NCBI RefSeq assembly: GCF_013306565.1
Contig: NZ_PZPO01000002.1
Coordinates: 508,501 to 572,500 of the forward strand
Source: Hyphomicrobium sulfonivorans
GTDB taxonomy: Bacteria > Pseudomonadota > Alphaproteobacteria > Rhizobiales > Hyphomicrobiaceae
Length of the DNA: 64,000 nucleotides
Direction: 5' to 3'
The notes below the pieces were generated by a model. The model made no database searches, was not told the origin of the DNA, and saw only the letters and a program-made list of their open reading frames with translations. Numbering within the stretch: the first letter of the stretch is position 1; each line of letters starts with the position of its first letter. The translations under genes were made by a program, and so were the position numbers. Below are positions 1 to 8,431 of this stretch, in pieces.

Positions 1-191
1 CCGTCGCCTGGTATGGCGCGGAAGCACTGCTGGCGCGCGCTGCGGGGTGGCATTTGTCGGCGCTCTCGCCGCTGGCATGGATGGCGCGCGATGCGATGCT
101 GCCGGTTCTGTGGGTGCAGGCGTGGCTGGGCAATTCGTTCAGCTGGCGCGGCAACGACATGCATCTCGCCGATGCGGTTGCGGGCAACTGA
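1..191 (+). CDS. C-terminal end of a hopanoid-type glycosyltransferase (HpnI-like), truncated by the window edge
   Basis: An open frame runs from the window edge (first full codon at base 3) to a TGA at 189-191 and gives 62 residues. The tail is rich in Trp, Leu and Ala with a hydrophobic segment and ends with the motifs WVQAW and WRGN followed by a short polar end. This looks like the C-terminus of family-2/21 (ceramide-glucosyltransferase-like) enzymes such as HpnI, which adds N-acetylglucosamine to bacteriohopanetetrol at the inner membrane. Only the tail is visible, so the family assignment rests on memory of that C-terminal signature. The next gene is convergent, on the opposite strand. 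Confidence 0.5.
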   Translation, partial: VAWYGAEALLARAAGWHLSALSPLAWMARDAMLPVLWVQAWLGNSFSWRGNDMHLADAVAGN

Positions 192-231
192 ATAGCCGAA
201 CTAGATGTCAACCCCGCGCGGCCGGGCGACG

Positions 232-1713
232 TCAGCCCGTGCGTGTGGCGGATCGTACCGGCGCGGCCGGTGCACCGGGGCAAAGCTCCCGCGCCTTGGC
301 CATCGCGTCGTTGCGGTTGGCAAACTCACCGATGCTTTCGCCGCCTGGCGCGCTGGCCTTGAGGTAGTTCTCCAGCATCGACTTTTCGAATCCGGCCAGC
401 ACGTTCAACACCGTGTAACGCACATCCATGCCGCTGCCGGAGCGGATGAGAAATGCCTTCTGGCCGCCGTAGCTGGCGTTGGCGATCTGGCAACCGGCCG
501 AAGCAGACGCAGACGGTTGCGCAGCCGGCTGCTGGCGCTGTGCGCTGCTGCCGAGCATGCTCCCCATCGCGCCAGCGTAGGCAAATGCAAGCGGGCGGCT
601 GCGATCGGGCTGTGGCTGTGGCGTGGTGCGCGTGTGCTGCGACGTGTTGCTGGCGATGTCGATGTTCGACGCCGGTGCAGTGTCGAGATCAGCCAATGCA
701 AGCTGAACCGGCTGTTCTGCACCGGTCTGGATCATCTGTTCGGCGACGGTGCTGTAGGCCGACGGCGTTTCAGCGCGCGCGCTATCGGCAATGCGCGCCG
801 GTTTGCGTTCGGGAGCTGGTGCTGGCGCGGATGGAGCAGCGCCAGCGCGTGCAAAGCTGACCGCTGCTGGCGGAGTATTTACGTTTGCCCGCGCGGCAAC
901 GGGGCCGGGCCGCGGACTCGCCTGCCAGACCGTGCGCACGGGGGAAGCCGGGGGCGCAGTCGGTCGGCTCTCGAGCGGCGGTCCGCCGAGATTTGCCCGT
1001 GCAACTTCCATCGTCTTACGATCCGCCGGCTCGGCGTCGGCTGCGTTATTGCGGCCGGTGCAATACTGTTCGCGGAAGCTGTTAGCGACCCATTCGATGG
1101 AACGCCCGTAGTTGCGGTCGGCGGCCCAGCGGCGGGCGAGATCAGCAAACGTCATGCGCCCGTTCTTCGGTGCGCTGGCGGCCAGAATGTGATCCTGCTT
1201 CAGGCGCGTGCGTTCACCCACCGGGGATGCGATGCGCTCGCCGGAATAGACAACGAGATGCTGAATCTGTGCCAGCACGCCGGTGTTCACATCCGGGTAG
1301 CTGTCACCGGGAACGCCACCGCCTGTGGTGCCCAGTCCGGCGAAGTTGTTCTGCCTGGGATTGACGTCGCCCCATTTGCCATTGCCCTGGCGATAGGTCA
1401 GGAAGTTGGTTTCCAGTGCCATCTGGAAGAAGGCGTAGTCCCAGCGAACGTTCCAGGCTTGCCCGTGCCGCTTATAGAACTCGGCGATGTTGCCGAAGCG
1501 CGGATTGAGATTGGTGTTGCGCGTCTTGAGGAACGCCATCAATCGCTGGGGCGTGACGCAGCGGGGCACGACGTTACCGGCGTCGGTGCGGATGCGCGGC
1601 GGTGCAGCTTCGGCCGTTGCGATAGAGCCTGCCAACAGCAACACCGCCAGCGCCGGACGGAGCGCTCGCTTGCGTGCGCTTCTGCGCGTCGTCGCCATCA
1701 AGTGAGGTGCCAT
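232..1713 (-). CDS. exported glucosaminidase-domain protein, paralog 1
   Basis: This encodes about 493 residues with a basic N-terminus and a hydrophobic stretch ending in an AEA-A type cleavage site, so it is probably exported. A mannosyl-glycoprotein endo-beta-N-acetylglucosaminidase-like domain (PF01832 type) follows, with the hallmark FFQMALET containing the likely catalytic Glu, then NNFAGLG. A long Pro/Ala/Arg-rich linker leads to a C-terminal module of about 75 residues bounded by two cysteines (CQIANASYGG to ELCPG). The likely role is cutting peptidoglycan glycan strands. It lies 3' of a second gene on the same strand with the same two-domain layout. A TTG 21 bases upstream (1734) is possible, but the ATG at 1713 is preferred; neither has a strong ribosome-binding site. 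Confidence 0.72.
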   Translation of the reverse strand: MAPHLMATTRRSARKRALRPALAVLLLAGSIATAEAAPPRIRTDAGNVVPRCVTPQRLMAFLKTRNTNLNPRFGNIAEFYKRHGQAWNVRWDYAFFQMALETNFLTYRQGNGKWGDVNPRQNNFAGLGTTGGGVPGDSYPDVNTGVLAQIQHLVVYSGERIASPVGERTRLKQDHILAASAPKNGRMTFADLARRWAADRNYGRSIEWVANSFREQYCTGRNNAADAEPADRKTMEVARANLGGPPLESRPTAPPASPVRTVWQASPRPGPVAARANVNTPPAAVSFARAGAAPSAPAPAPERKPARIADSARAETPSAYSTVAEQMIQTGAEQPVQLALADLDTAPASNIDIASNTSQHTRTTPQPQPDRSRPLAFAYAGAMGSMLGSSAQRQQPAAQPSASASAGCQIANASYGGQKAFLIRSGSGMDVRYTVLNVLAGFEKSMLENYLKASAPGGESIGEFANRNDAMAKARELCPGAPAAPVRSATRTG

Positions 1714-1771
1714 GGCGTTGCTACGCTTCTTCAACGGAATGCTCTGGGCGGGGCGTGCAGTCAGTCTGATT

Positions 1772-1800
1772 TGTCACCGATGATTGTTGCATCGGTGACA
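1772..1800. repeat. perfect 11-bp inverted repeat between the two glucosaminidase paralogs
   Basis: The arm TGTCACCGATG at 1772-1782 is exactly mirrored at 1790-1800 around a 7-nt loop. It starts 9 bases past the stop of the upstream minus-strand paralog. There is no clear U-tract on either strand, so it may stabilise an mRNA 3' end, reduce read-through or bind a protein rather than act as a classical terminator. Confidence 0.5.
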
Positions 1801-1808
1801 GCGCGAAC

Positions 1809-3098
1809 TCAGCCTTCAGGGCAAAGCTCGAAAGCCTTGTTGAGCGCTTTGGACTGATTGGAGAACGATGCAACCTTCTCGCCACCCTTTGCATACGCCG
1901 CGATGTAGGCGTCAATTTCGCGCTTCTCGTTGGCCTCGGTCACGTCCAGCACGGTGTAGTTCACCATGTCCTTGCCCTTGGCCTTGATGATGACCGCGCG
2001 CGAGCCGCCATAGCTGGCCGTCCACACCTTGCACTTGGAGGCCGATGCTTTCGGTGCGGTTGGCTTGAGCTGGGTTGCGACTCCGCCAAGCGCTGCGGTC
2101 TGGATCTCACCGGATTTTTCCGACGGCTTGATCGCTGCTGTCTTGGCGTTTGTCTTCGCGGTCGCTGAAGCAGCCGGTGCAGCTGTGTCGTCAGAATTCA
2201 GCACGGTAATTGCGGGTGCAGACTCAGCGTCGGAGGCGTCGCCAGCATTGCTGTATTGCGACGCCAGCATGGAGGCGCCGAGCGATTTGATCGGACCGCC
2301 TTCGTTGCGCTCGGCTTCGATGTTCCGCTGCGCAATCTCCTGGCCTTTCGACTTCAGTGCAGCAGATGCGCCAGCGGCACCGGCGGCCGCGAACTTCGGT
2401 TCATTGACGCTGGCGGCGGGCTGGCCACCACCGTTTGAACTGGTACCTGCGCGTGCTTCCTGCAGGCGCTCAGGATAGGGATCGGCGCTGGTGCAATAGC
2501 TGGAGTAGAATTCGTCGCTGATCGCTGCGATGTCGCGCACGTAATTGCGCGATGACGGCGCCCACTTGGTTGCAACGAGCGAATAGGTCATCGGGCCTTT
2601 GATGGAACGCTGCCACTTGGTCAGCACGCCCCATTCCTGAACCTTGCGTGTGCGGTCGGCCACCGGGTCGTCGATGTGTTCGCCGGCGTACATCATCAGG
2701 TGCTGCAGATGCGCTTTCACGCCGCTGGAAACGGATGAGAAGCTTTCACCGCGCACGCCGCGTCCGGATGCGCCGAGGCCGGCGAAGTTGTTCTGGCTTG
2801 GGCGAACGTCGCCGGTGTAACGCAGCGCGCCCGTTTCAAGGATCATCTGGAAGAAGGCGATATCCCAGCGGATGCCGAGCGCTTCGCCGTGGCGCATGTA
2901 ATGCGTGGCGAGGTCTTCGTAGCGCTGATCCAACTTCGGATTACGAGCTTTCAGGTAGGCGGTCATCCGTCCTGGCGTAGCGCACTGAGGGACGGGATTG
3001 CTGGCGGTGGCTCTGACTTCAGGAAGACTGGCCGCGTGGGCTGCGGGAATGAATGCTGCAAGAGCAAACGTGAGCGATGCTCCGAGGAGGCACTTCAT
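1809..3098 (-). CDS. exported glucosaminidase-domain protein, paralog 2
   Basis: This encodes 429 residues from an ATG at 3098. Residues 1-22 form a Sec-type signal peptide ending in AHA. A glucosaminidase-like domain spans roughly residues 35-195; it has FFQMILETG with the probable catalytic Glu and NNFAGLGASG. An Ala/Ser/Lys-rich low-complexity linker follows, then a C-terminal module with flanking cysteines (CKVWTASYGG to ELCPEG), the same module as in the neighbouring paralog. The pair probably arose by tandem duplication; the linkers have diverged while both end domains are kept. A peptidoglycan-remodelling role is inferred from the domain; the substrate is unknown. Confidence 0.75.
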   Translation of the reverse strand: MKCLLGASLTFALAAFIPAAHAASLPEVRATASNPVPQCATPGRMTAYLKARNPKLDQRYEDLATHYMRHGEALGIRWDIAFFQMILETGALRYTGDVRPSQNNFAGLGASGRGVRGESFSSVSSGVKAHLQHLMMYAGEHIDDPVADRTRKVQEWGVLTKWQRSIKGPMTYSLVATKWAPSSRNYVRDIAAISDEFYSSYCTSADPYPERLQEARAGTSSNGGGQPAASVNEPKFAAAGAAGASAALKSKGQEIAQRNIEAERNEGGPIKSLGASMLASQYSNAGDASDAESAPAITVLNSDDTAAPAASATAKTNAKTAAIKPSEKSGEIQTAALGGVATQLKPTAPKASASKCKVWTASYGGSRAVIIKAKGKDMVNYTVLDVTEANEKREIDAYIAAYAKGGEKVASFSNQSKALNKAFELCPEG

Positions 3099-3402
3099 GT
3101 GAACACCCGTCTAAACGCGGCGCCTGAGACAAGGGCGCCCGACGAAACCATCAAACGTTCTTAAAGGCTTAACGTTAATGGATGGTTTACGAATCATGGA
3201 CGATCCCGATTTATCGCGAGAAGGCCGCAGTAATGGGGCGCCAGTGAGGGCCAGCTAGAGCAAAATTGTGGCGCAGCGTGCTTATGCCAAGCGCGGTAAA
3301 CGCGATTTTCGAAAGCGGCGTTGGTTAAATGATGGGCGGGAAACGGGCGCCGCTGCAACCTCGGTCTTCGCGATCGCCGCCCGCCGCACAGCAATCGGCG
3401 CG
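3099..3402. other. intergenic stretch, 5' region of paralog 2 and 3' region of the SDR gene
   Basis: I see no gene, RNA or convincing terminator here. It should hold the promoter of the minus-strand glucosaminidase gene; the AT-richer part around 3150-3200 is the most likely place. Confidence 0.3.
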
Positions 3403-4137
3403 CTATGAAAGGTGCTGACCACCATCGAGGGTGATCATCTGGCCGGTCATTGACGGGCTATCGAGGATGAAGCGCACCGCCGCCGCGATCTCCGGCAGGG
3501 AAGGACCGTGCCCGAGCAGAGTAGACTGACGCTCGTTGGCGAAATCGGTCTCGGTCTGATGGATGCTTTGCAGCACAGGGCCCGGTCCGATTGCGTTAAC
3601 CCGCACGCGTGGCGCCATTGCCTGCGCCAGCGTCTGCGTTGCGGTCCACAGCCCGGATTTTGAGATCGTATACGAGAAGAAATCCGGCGTTGGTCGCCAC
3701 ACCCGCTGGTCGATGATGTTGACCACATTGCCGTCGGCGCCCTTCGGCAGGCTGACATAGAGCTCCTGCGCGAGAAAGATCGGCGCCTTGAGGTTGATGT
3801 CGAGGTGCGTGTCCCAGCCCTCGCAGGTGACGGAGCCGATCGTGTCGAGAAAGAACTCCGAAGCGTTGTTGACGAGGCAGGTCGGCTGACCCAGCACGTC
3901 GGCGCAGCGGGCAATCAGCGTCTGCACCTCGCGGAAATCGGCCAGATTGGCCGCAAGCGCCGCTGCGGTGCCGCCGCTGGCGTTGATCTCGGCGGCCAGC
4001 GCCTCGGCTTCGTCACGGGAATTGCGGTAGTGCACGCCGACCCGCCAGCCGTGCGCAGCAAGATCAAGGGCGATGGCCCGACCGATCCGGCGAGCGGCGC
4101 CAGTGATGAGGGCGGTGCGTGGCGCTGTCTGTGGCAT
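3403..4137 (-). CDS. SDR-family oxidoreductase, possibly a pteridine-reductase-like enzyme
   Basis: This encodes 244 residues, the usual length for a classical short-chain dehydrogenase. The NAD(P)-binding motif TGAARRIG is near residue 13, NNAS near residue 90, and the catalytic pair YTISK near residue 155; the C-terminus has LDGGQ. The Arg-Arg-Ile after the first glycines and the Ser after NNA resemble the FolM/pteridine reductase branch, which prefers NADPH and reduces dihydromonapterin or dihydrofolate. Substrate assignment is inference only. No folate gene is adjacent. Confidence 0.78.
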   Translation of the reverse strand: MPQTAPRTALITGAARRIGRAIALDLAAHGWRVGVHYRNSRDEAEALAAEINASGGTAAALAANLADFREVQTLIARCADVLGQPTCLVNNASEFFLDTIGSVTCEGWDTHLDINLKAPIFLAQELYVSLPKGADGNVVNIIDQRVWRPTPDFFSYTISKSGLWTATQTLAQAMAPRVRVNAIGPGPVLQSIHQTETDFANERQSTLLGHGPSLPEIAAAVRFILDSPSMTGQMITLDGGQHLS

Positions 4138-4567
4138 TCAAAATCCGATGGTCTGTTGTGCGGTCGGACAGGAAGCGGTTCGCCCCCGACGAACTGCAGC
4201 CATTGCTAGCCGTGCGAGCTTGGGATTGAAAGGCGGCCTCTACCCGCAGACGCGGCGAAGCTTGGATTGTGGAAGTATTGCTGCCCACTATTTGCGCAAA
4301 TGCTCAGGTCGCGGGAGTCGTACCTGATTTTCGATGCCTAAATTACGGGCTGCCATTCCCTAATAAGTAGCCAAAGTCAGCGCCGCGTTGCATCCGGGAT
4401 ACGGGTGTCGGGCAGAGGCCACGCTTGTCGTCGTTTTGACTTGAGACAGGCTGCCTTTGTGACGTTTCCTAGCCTTGGAAGCGTTCGAGATAGCCAGGCC
4501 CAGTTGGCCGGCCGGAGTGAGTTCAGCGCTTTGTTGTTGTGGGTAGCGTACGGGGGTAGCTCTGGTT
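4138..4567. other. divergent intergenic region between the SDR gene and the TIGR02001-type gene
   Basis: This holds the 5' regions of two divergent genes. I could not recognise a riboswitch, small RNA or clear promoter boxes. A G-rich patch at about 4550 could serve as the ribosome-binding region for the gene starting at 4568. Confidence 0.3.
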
Positions 4568-5329
4568 ATGGGCAAGTATCGTAGAGTTAGTAAGCTTGCC
4601 GGCATTGCCGGCGCATCGTTGATGGCCTTGTCGGGCGCCGCGCTCGCCGATGGCTATTATGGCAGCGTCAAGGACGCACCGCCGCCGAAGCCTGAGCGGG
4701 AGCTCAGTTTTTCCGCAACACTGACGGGCACGTCTGATTATGTGTTCCGCGGTGTTTCTCAGACCAACCAGGAGCCGACCGTTCAGGGCTCGTTCGATCT
4801 GAGCTACGGCATCTTCTATGCTGGCGTCTGGGGCTCTGGCGTAGACTTTGGCGATGACGCGACGACCGAACTCGACTGGTATGCCGGTTTCAAGCCGGTC
4901 TGGAACGACTTCGAGTTCGACTTCGGTGTCATTCTCTATACCTATCCGGGTGCTTCCGGATACGATCTCATTCAGGTTACGGAGCTGAAGGCTGGCGTCA
5001 GCAAGTCCTTCGACAAGCTGGGTGTTGGCGGTGTTGTCTACTATTCGCCGGACATCAACGGCTACGAGCATGTCGTGGTTGAAGGTACGCTCAGCTATGA
5101 GCTGCCGAAGCTGGCCATGTTCACGCCGACCGTCAGCGGCCTTGTAGGCTATCAGGACGACATCAGCGGCGGCACGGGTCTGGGCGACTACACTTATTGG
5201 AACGCCGGACTTTCGCTAGCTGTCGAGAAGCTTACGTTCGACTTCCGCTATTGGGATACGGACCTGTCGAACCCGGCGCCGCTTGCCGATGAGCGTTTCG
5301 TTTTCTCGGTTGGCGTTTCGCTGCCATAA
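4568..5329 (+). CDS. TIGR02001-type outer-membrane protein, copy 1
   Basis: This encodes 253 residues. Residues 1-28 form a signal peptide ending in ALADG. The mature part alternates hydrophobic and aromatic residues, contains TSDYVFRGVSQT near the start and ends with a C-terminal strand finishing in SLP, as expected of a beta-barrel. The family (TIGR02001) is described as an uncharacterised outer-membrane protein. A paralog with the same architecture lies at 23835-24674, on the other side of the methylamine gene cluster. A channel or uptake role in methylamine use is only an inference from position. Confidence 0.75.
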   Translation: MGKYRRVSKLAGIAGASLMALSGAALADGYYGSVKDAPPPKPERELSFSATLTGTSDYVFRGVSQTNQEPTVQGSFDLSYGIFYAGVWGSGVDFGDDATTELDWYAGFKPVWNDFEFDFGVILYTYPGASGYDLIQVTELKAGVSKSFDKLGVGGVVYYSPDINGYEHVVVEGTLSYELPKLAMFTPTVSGLVGYQDDISGGTGLGDYTYWNAGLSLAVEKLTFDFRYWDTDLSNPAPLADERFVFSVGVSLP

Positions 5330-5360
5330 GGCAGGCGGCCTCAGCCAAGACAAAGTTAGA

Positions 5361-5391
5361 ACAGGGTCGCGCATGCGGCCCTGTTTTTTTG
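5361..5391 (+). terminator. intrinsic terminator after the TIGR02001-type gene
   Basis: ACAGGG at 5361-5366 pairs with CCCTGT at 5379-5384, CGC pairs with GCG inside, and a run of T follows. It lies about 30 bases past the stop codon. The rest of the 344-base gap up to 5673 shows only a small CATGGT/ACCATG palindrome at 5518-5533. Confidence 0.85.
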
Positions 5392-5673
5392 TTTGAGCAT
5401 AGCGGCCGATGGCGATCGGCGGCGCCAAATGCCTCAATATTGCAAAAGCCTGTGCGCTCCGGCAGCACCCTGGCGAAATTGTAAGGCAGCGACGAGGCTG
5501 CTGAAAGAAAGGCACGCCATGGTTCAGACCATGACCGCTTCAGGCCCTGTTTGCCTGCAGTGTGAATGTCGGTCTCAAAATATGGCCGGAGCTGCGTCGC
5601 AATTTGAAGAGCGCGACCGAGTTCCAGCGAACCAGAAAAACAACGCGGCCTTCCTCCCAAGAGCCCGCGGGAT

Positions 5674-6819
5674 GTGGCGAGGAAAGCCATGCAGCCTCTC
5701 CTTTCAGGGCGGCGCGCGCGCAATTCGTTCAGCTTGGGCAACCTGGCAAACTGTTCGCTTGCCCTTCGTTCAACGCTCTCATCGGGTTGCGTTCTGAGGC
5801 TCGCCGCTTTTGCGCTGCTGCTGATTGCTGCTGCGCTTATGCCAAGCGATCAGGCCGAGGCTGCCGGTCAGGCCGATTTCATGAAACGCATGCGGTGCCT
5901 TGCGTGCCATGTCGGCGAAAGCCAGCATCGACTGGATGGCAAGGAGCACATTTCGAAGAGCTCCACTATCGACATGCCGCAATTCGAAAATGCCGATCAC
6001 GGCAAGATGCTGTGCGCCGATTGCCATTCGAAAGGCTTCACGAACTTTCCGCACCGGAACATGAAGACCGAGACCTGCATGGATTGCCATCCACGCAAGG
6101 AAGCCAAGGACGCCGAAGCCGACAAGGATTACGATTTTGAGCGGATAAACCGCGAATTCGAAGCGACGGTCCATTTCACGGAATATCAGCACGCCAAGGA
6201 GCGGTGCTGCGGTACGGCAGTCGGCAAGGTTGGCGCTGAAGCGGGCGCAGGAGCGGCTGCAAACCGCAAAATGCGCGAGACCGGGGCCAATCAGCGCTTC
6301 ACCTGCGAACACTGCCATGAGCCGCACTACTTCAAGGCGACGGCGCATATCAAGGATCCCAAGCTGATCCTGAAGAACGACAATGGTCCTTGCCTGCATT
6401 GCCATATGGATGGCTCCAGCGTTGCGCTGAAGGACCCGGCAAAACCCAATCTGCTCGCTGCGCACGCCTATCTTCCCTACGCCGACATGCATCTCAAGGG
6501 CACGCGCTGCATCGACTGCCATACCAGTGTCACGCCAACAGTGGCGCACGATCTGCCCAAGGGGATGAAGGCGGATCAGGGCTGCAACACCTGTCACAGC
6601 ATCGACAGCATCGTGGTGCGCCGCCTCTATCGCTACGTCGACAACGCGAGCGCGACGGAGGCAGGCTTTCACAACGCGGCACTGATGAAGGACGGCTACG
6701 TGATGGGCGCCAACCGGCAGCGGTGGACCGACATCGCCGCATACCTGCTGTTGAGCATGGGGCTGGTGTTGGTGGTGGCCCATGGCGGCTGGCGCGTGTT
6801 CGCGCGCAAGCGGAAGTAG
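5674..6819 (+). CDS. membrane-anchored heptaheme cytochrome c
   Basis: This encodes 381 residues with seven CXXCH heme-attachment motifs, at residues 75-79, 114-118, 135-139, 211-215, 240-244, 279-283 and 304-308. A signal or anchor helix covers about residues 41-58, and a C-terminal transmembrane helix about 353-372 is followed by a basic tail. The heme domain should therefore lie in the periplasm. It is followed 13 bases later by a cytochrome b561-like gene, so the two probably form a quinone-linked electron-transfer unit. It lies beside the mau genes and is not a MauG homologue: MauG has two hemes and a different fold. An alternative start is the ATG at 5689. The family was not recognised precisely. 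Confidence 0.82.
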   Translation: MARKAMQPLLSGRRARNSFSLGNLANCSLALRSTLSSGCVLRLAAFALLLIAAALMPSDQAEAAGQADFMKRMRCLACHVGESQHRLDGKEHISKSSTIDMPQFENADHGKMLCADCHSKGFTNFPHRNMKTETCMDCHPRKEAKDAEADKDYDFERINREFEATVHFTEYQHAKERCCGTAVGKVGAEAGAGAAANRKMRETGANQRFTCEHCHEPHYFKATAHIKDPKLILKNDNGPCLHCHMDGSSVALKDPAKPNLLAAHAYLPYADMHLKGTRCIDCHTSVTPTVAHDLPKGMKADQGCNTCHSIDSIVVRRLYRYVDNASATEAGFHNAALMKDGYVMGANRQRWTDIAAYLLLSMGLVLVVAHGGWRVFARKRK

Positions 6820-6832
6820 GGGAGACGAACCC

Positions 6833-7417
6833 ATGACGCCGCTTTGGCTCCGCCTTTGGCACTGGACGATGGCCGTGCTGTTCACGGTGCTGGTTGTGAC
6901 CGGCGTCGTGCTGACCTATTCGACATCGACATTTGCGCTGATGAACTACGCCCTTGCCGATACGCTGCATCAGGTTCTCGGCATTGCATTTTCAGCGCTG
7001 TTCGTTGTGTTCCTGCTGGCGTCCGGTGTGACCGGACATTGGCGCCGATATCAGCGCCTGTGGAAGGGTTTGCTGTCGCGGATCGTGAAGTTCGGCGGCT
7101 ATGTGCTCTATGGCGTGCCGAAGAAAGGCAACGGCGGTGAAACGCCACCGCGCATCGAGCTGTCCCGCGGTCTGTTGATTTTGGTCCAGCATTTCCTGTC
7201 GATTTTCAGCATCGCCGTTTTGTCGCCGCTGCTGGCGATCACGGGACTGGTGCTGCTGTTTCCCGAGTATGCACCCGATCAGATCGCGGGCCTCGGAGGC
7301 GTCTGGCCGTTTGCAATTGCGCACTATTGGGTGGGTTTGCTGGGCGCGCTGTTCCTGCTGTTTCATGCCTATATCGCGACCATTGCCGGCTTCCGGCGCA
7401 TGATAAAAGGCCGATAG
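6833..7417 (+). CDS. cytochrome b561-like integral membrane protein
   Basis: This encodes 194 residues from the ATG at 6833, chosen because it begins MTPLWLRLWHW directly before the first helix and has GGGGAGA upstream. Four to five hydrophobic helices carry candidate heme b ligands: His in LWHW, LHQ, QHF, AHYW and FHAY. The layout matches small di-heme cytochrome b subunits that exchange electrons between the quinone pool and a periplasmic multiheme partner. The gene directly follows the heptaheme cytochrome gene and converges on the MauN-like gene, which ends 48 bases away. Direction of electron flow cannot be read from sequence. Confidence 0.75.
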   Translation: MTPLWLRLWHWTMAVLFTVLVVTGVVLTYSTSTFALMNYALADTLHQVLGIAFSALFVVFLLASGVTGHWRRYQRLWKGLLSRIVKFGGYVLYGVPKKGNGGETPPRIELSRGLLILVQHFLSIFSIAVLSPLLAITGLVLLFPEYAPDQIAGLGGVWPFAIAHYWVGLLGALFLLFHAYIATIAGFRRMIKGR

Positions 7418-7465
7418 TCGCGAACCCTCCTACGTCGCCAGCCGATCGCAGCACGATGTATTGAT

Positions 7466-8431
7466 TTATTCCGCAGCGGCTGCTGCTGCCGGTATTCTCG
7501 AAGGCGTCGCGGGCGCGTTGATGTAGGCTTCAGGCGCGGCATGCTTGGGCGATAGTCTGCTGCCGTATTGAAATACATCGACGTAGCAGGAATCGATGCA
7601 GGCGCCGCAGTTGGTGCAATCACCCGACAGAATGAGGTGCGTGCCCTTGCCTTTCAGCGCCGGCATGATGACGTGCGGTTCCGGGCACGCCTTGAAGCAG
7701 GCGCCGCAATCGGTGCATGCGGTGCGTTGCAGGGCGCTGACACGCACAAGGCTTTGGGCACCGATCAGGCCATAAAATGCGCCAACCGGACACAGATGAC
7801 TGCACCAGCCGCGGCGAGTGACGAACAGATCCAGCATGAACACGGCGGCGATGATGCCCCAACCTGCGCCGATGCCGAAAATGATGCCACGCTGCAGAAG
7901 GCTGACCGGATTCAGGAACTCCCACGCGATAGTGCCGGTCATGAATGAGGCCAGCAGTGCGCCGACAAGAACCCAGATGCGCGTGCGCCGATCGAGTTTG
8001 CGATCGCGCGTCAGGCCGAGCTTGTCGCGCAGCCAGTAGGCGCTGTCGGTGACGACGTTGACCGGACATACCCAGCTGCAATAGACGCGCCCGCCGACGA
8101 GCAGATACAGCGCGACGATGGTGGCGACGCCAATCACGGCGAGCAGAATGGGCTTGTGTAATGCAAATAGTGACTGAGCGAAGATGAACGGATCGGCGAG
8201 CGGCAGAACCCCGAGAATTTCGCTCGATGCGAAGTTACCTTTCGCCAGCCAGATGCCGTACCACGGGCCGACAAGAAACAGCGCCAGCACCAGCGTCTGC
8301 GACAGGCGCCGCAGCAACCAGATGCGATGTGCAAACAGCCAGCCGCGACGCGTGGCGGCGTAGCTGCGCGGTTCTGACGTGCTCCACTCTGCGAATGCGT
8401 GGATGTTTGCTCTGGTGAATGGCATGCGCAT
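7466..8431 (-). CDS. mauN: MauN/NapH-family membrane ferredoxin
   Basis: This encodes 321 residues. An N-terminal cytosolic segment is followed by about four transmembrane helices with the membrane cysteine motifs CSWVCP and CSHLCP. Two C-terminal 4Fe-4S motifs follow, CTDCGACFKACP and CTNCGACIDSC. This is the NapH/MauN pattern: NapH takes electrons from quinol and passes them to NapG. The start ATG at 8431 overlaps the stop of the upstream mauM-like gene (TAATG), so the pair is translationally coupled. MauN is usually encoded at the end of mau operons; here the pair lies upstream and on the other strand. Confidence 0.78.
   Translation of the reverse strand: MRMPFTRANIHAFAEWSTSEPRSYAATRRGWLFAHRIWLLRRLSQTLVLALFLVGPWYGIWLAKGNFASSEILGVLPLADPFIFAQSLFALHKPILLAVIGVATIVALYLLVGGRVYCSWVCPVNVVTDSAYWLRDKLGLTRDRKLDRRTRIWVLVGALLASFMTGTIAWEFLNPVSLLQRGIIFGIGAGWGIIAAVFMLDLFVTRRGWCSHLCPVGAFYGLIGAQSLVRVSALQRTACTDCGACFKACPEPHVIMPALKGKGTHLILSGDCTNCGACIDSCYVDVFQYGSRLSPKHAAPEAYINAPATPSRIPAAAAAAE

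Noticed and set aside
205-1857. Long plus-strand open frame (550 residues) opposite the first glucosaminidase gene
   Set aside because: It mirrors the minus-strand gene; composition is Arg/Cys-rich with no motif, while the minus strand has a signal peptide and a clear domain.
5562-6140. Open frame overlapping the start of the heptaheme cytochrome gene
   Set aside because: It is in another frame of the real gene; no domain and Arg/Cys-rich composition typical of shadows.
5779-6885. Minus-strand open frame opposite the heptaheme cytochrome gene
   Set aside because: The plus strand encodes seven perfect CXXCH motifs and two anchors; the minus frame has no recognisable feature.
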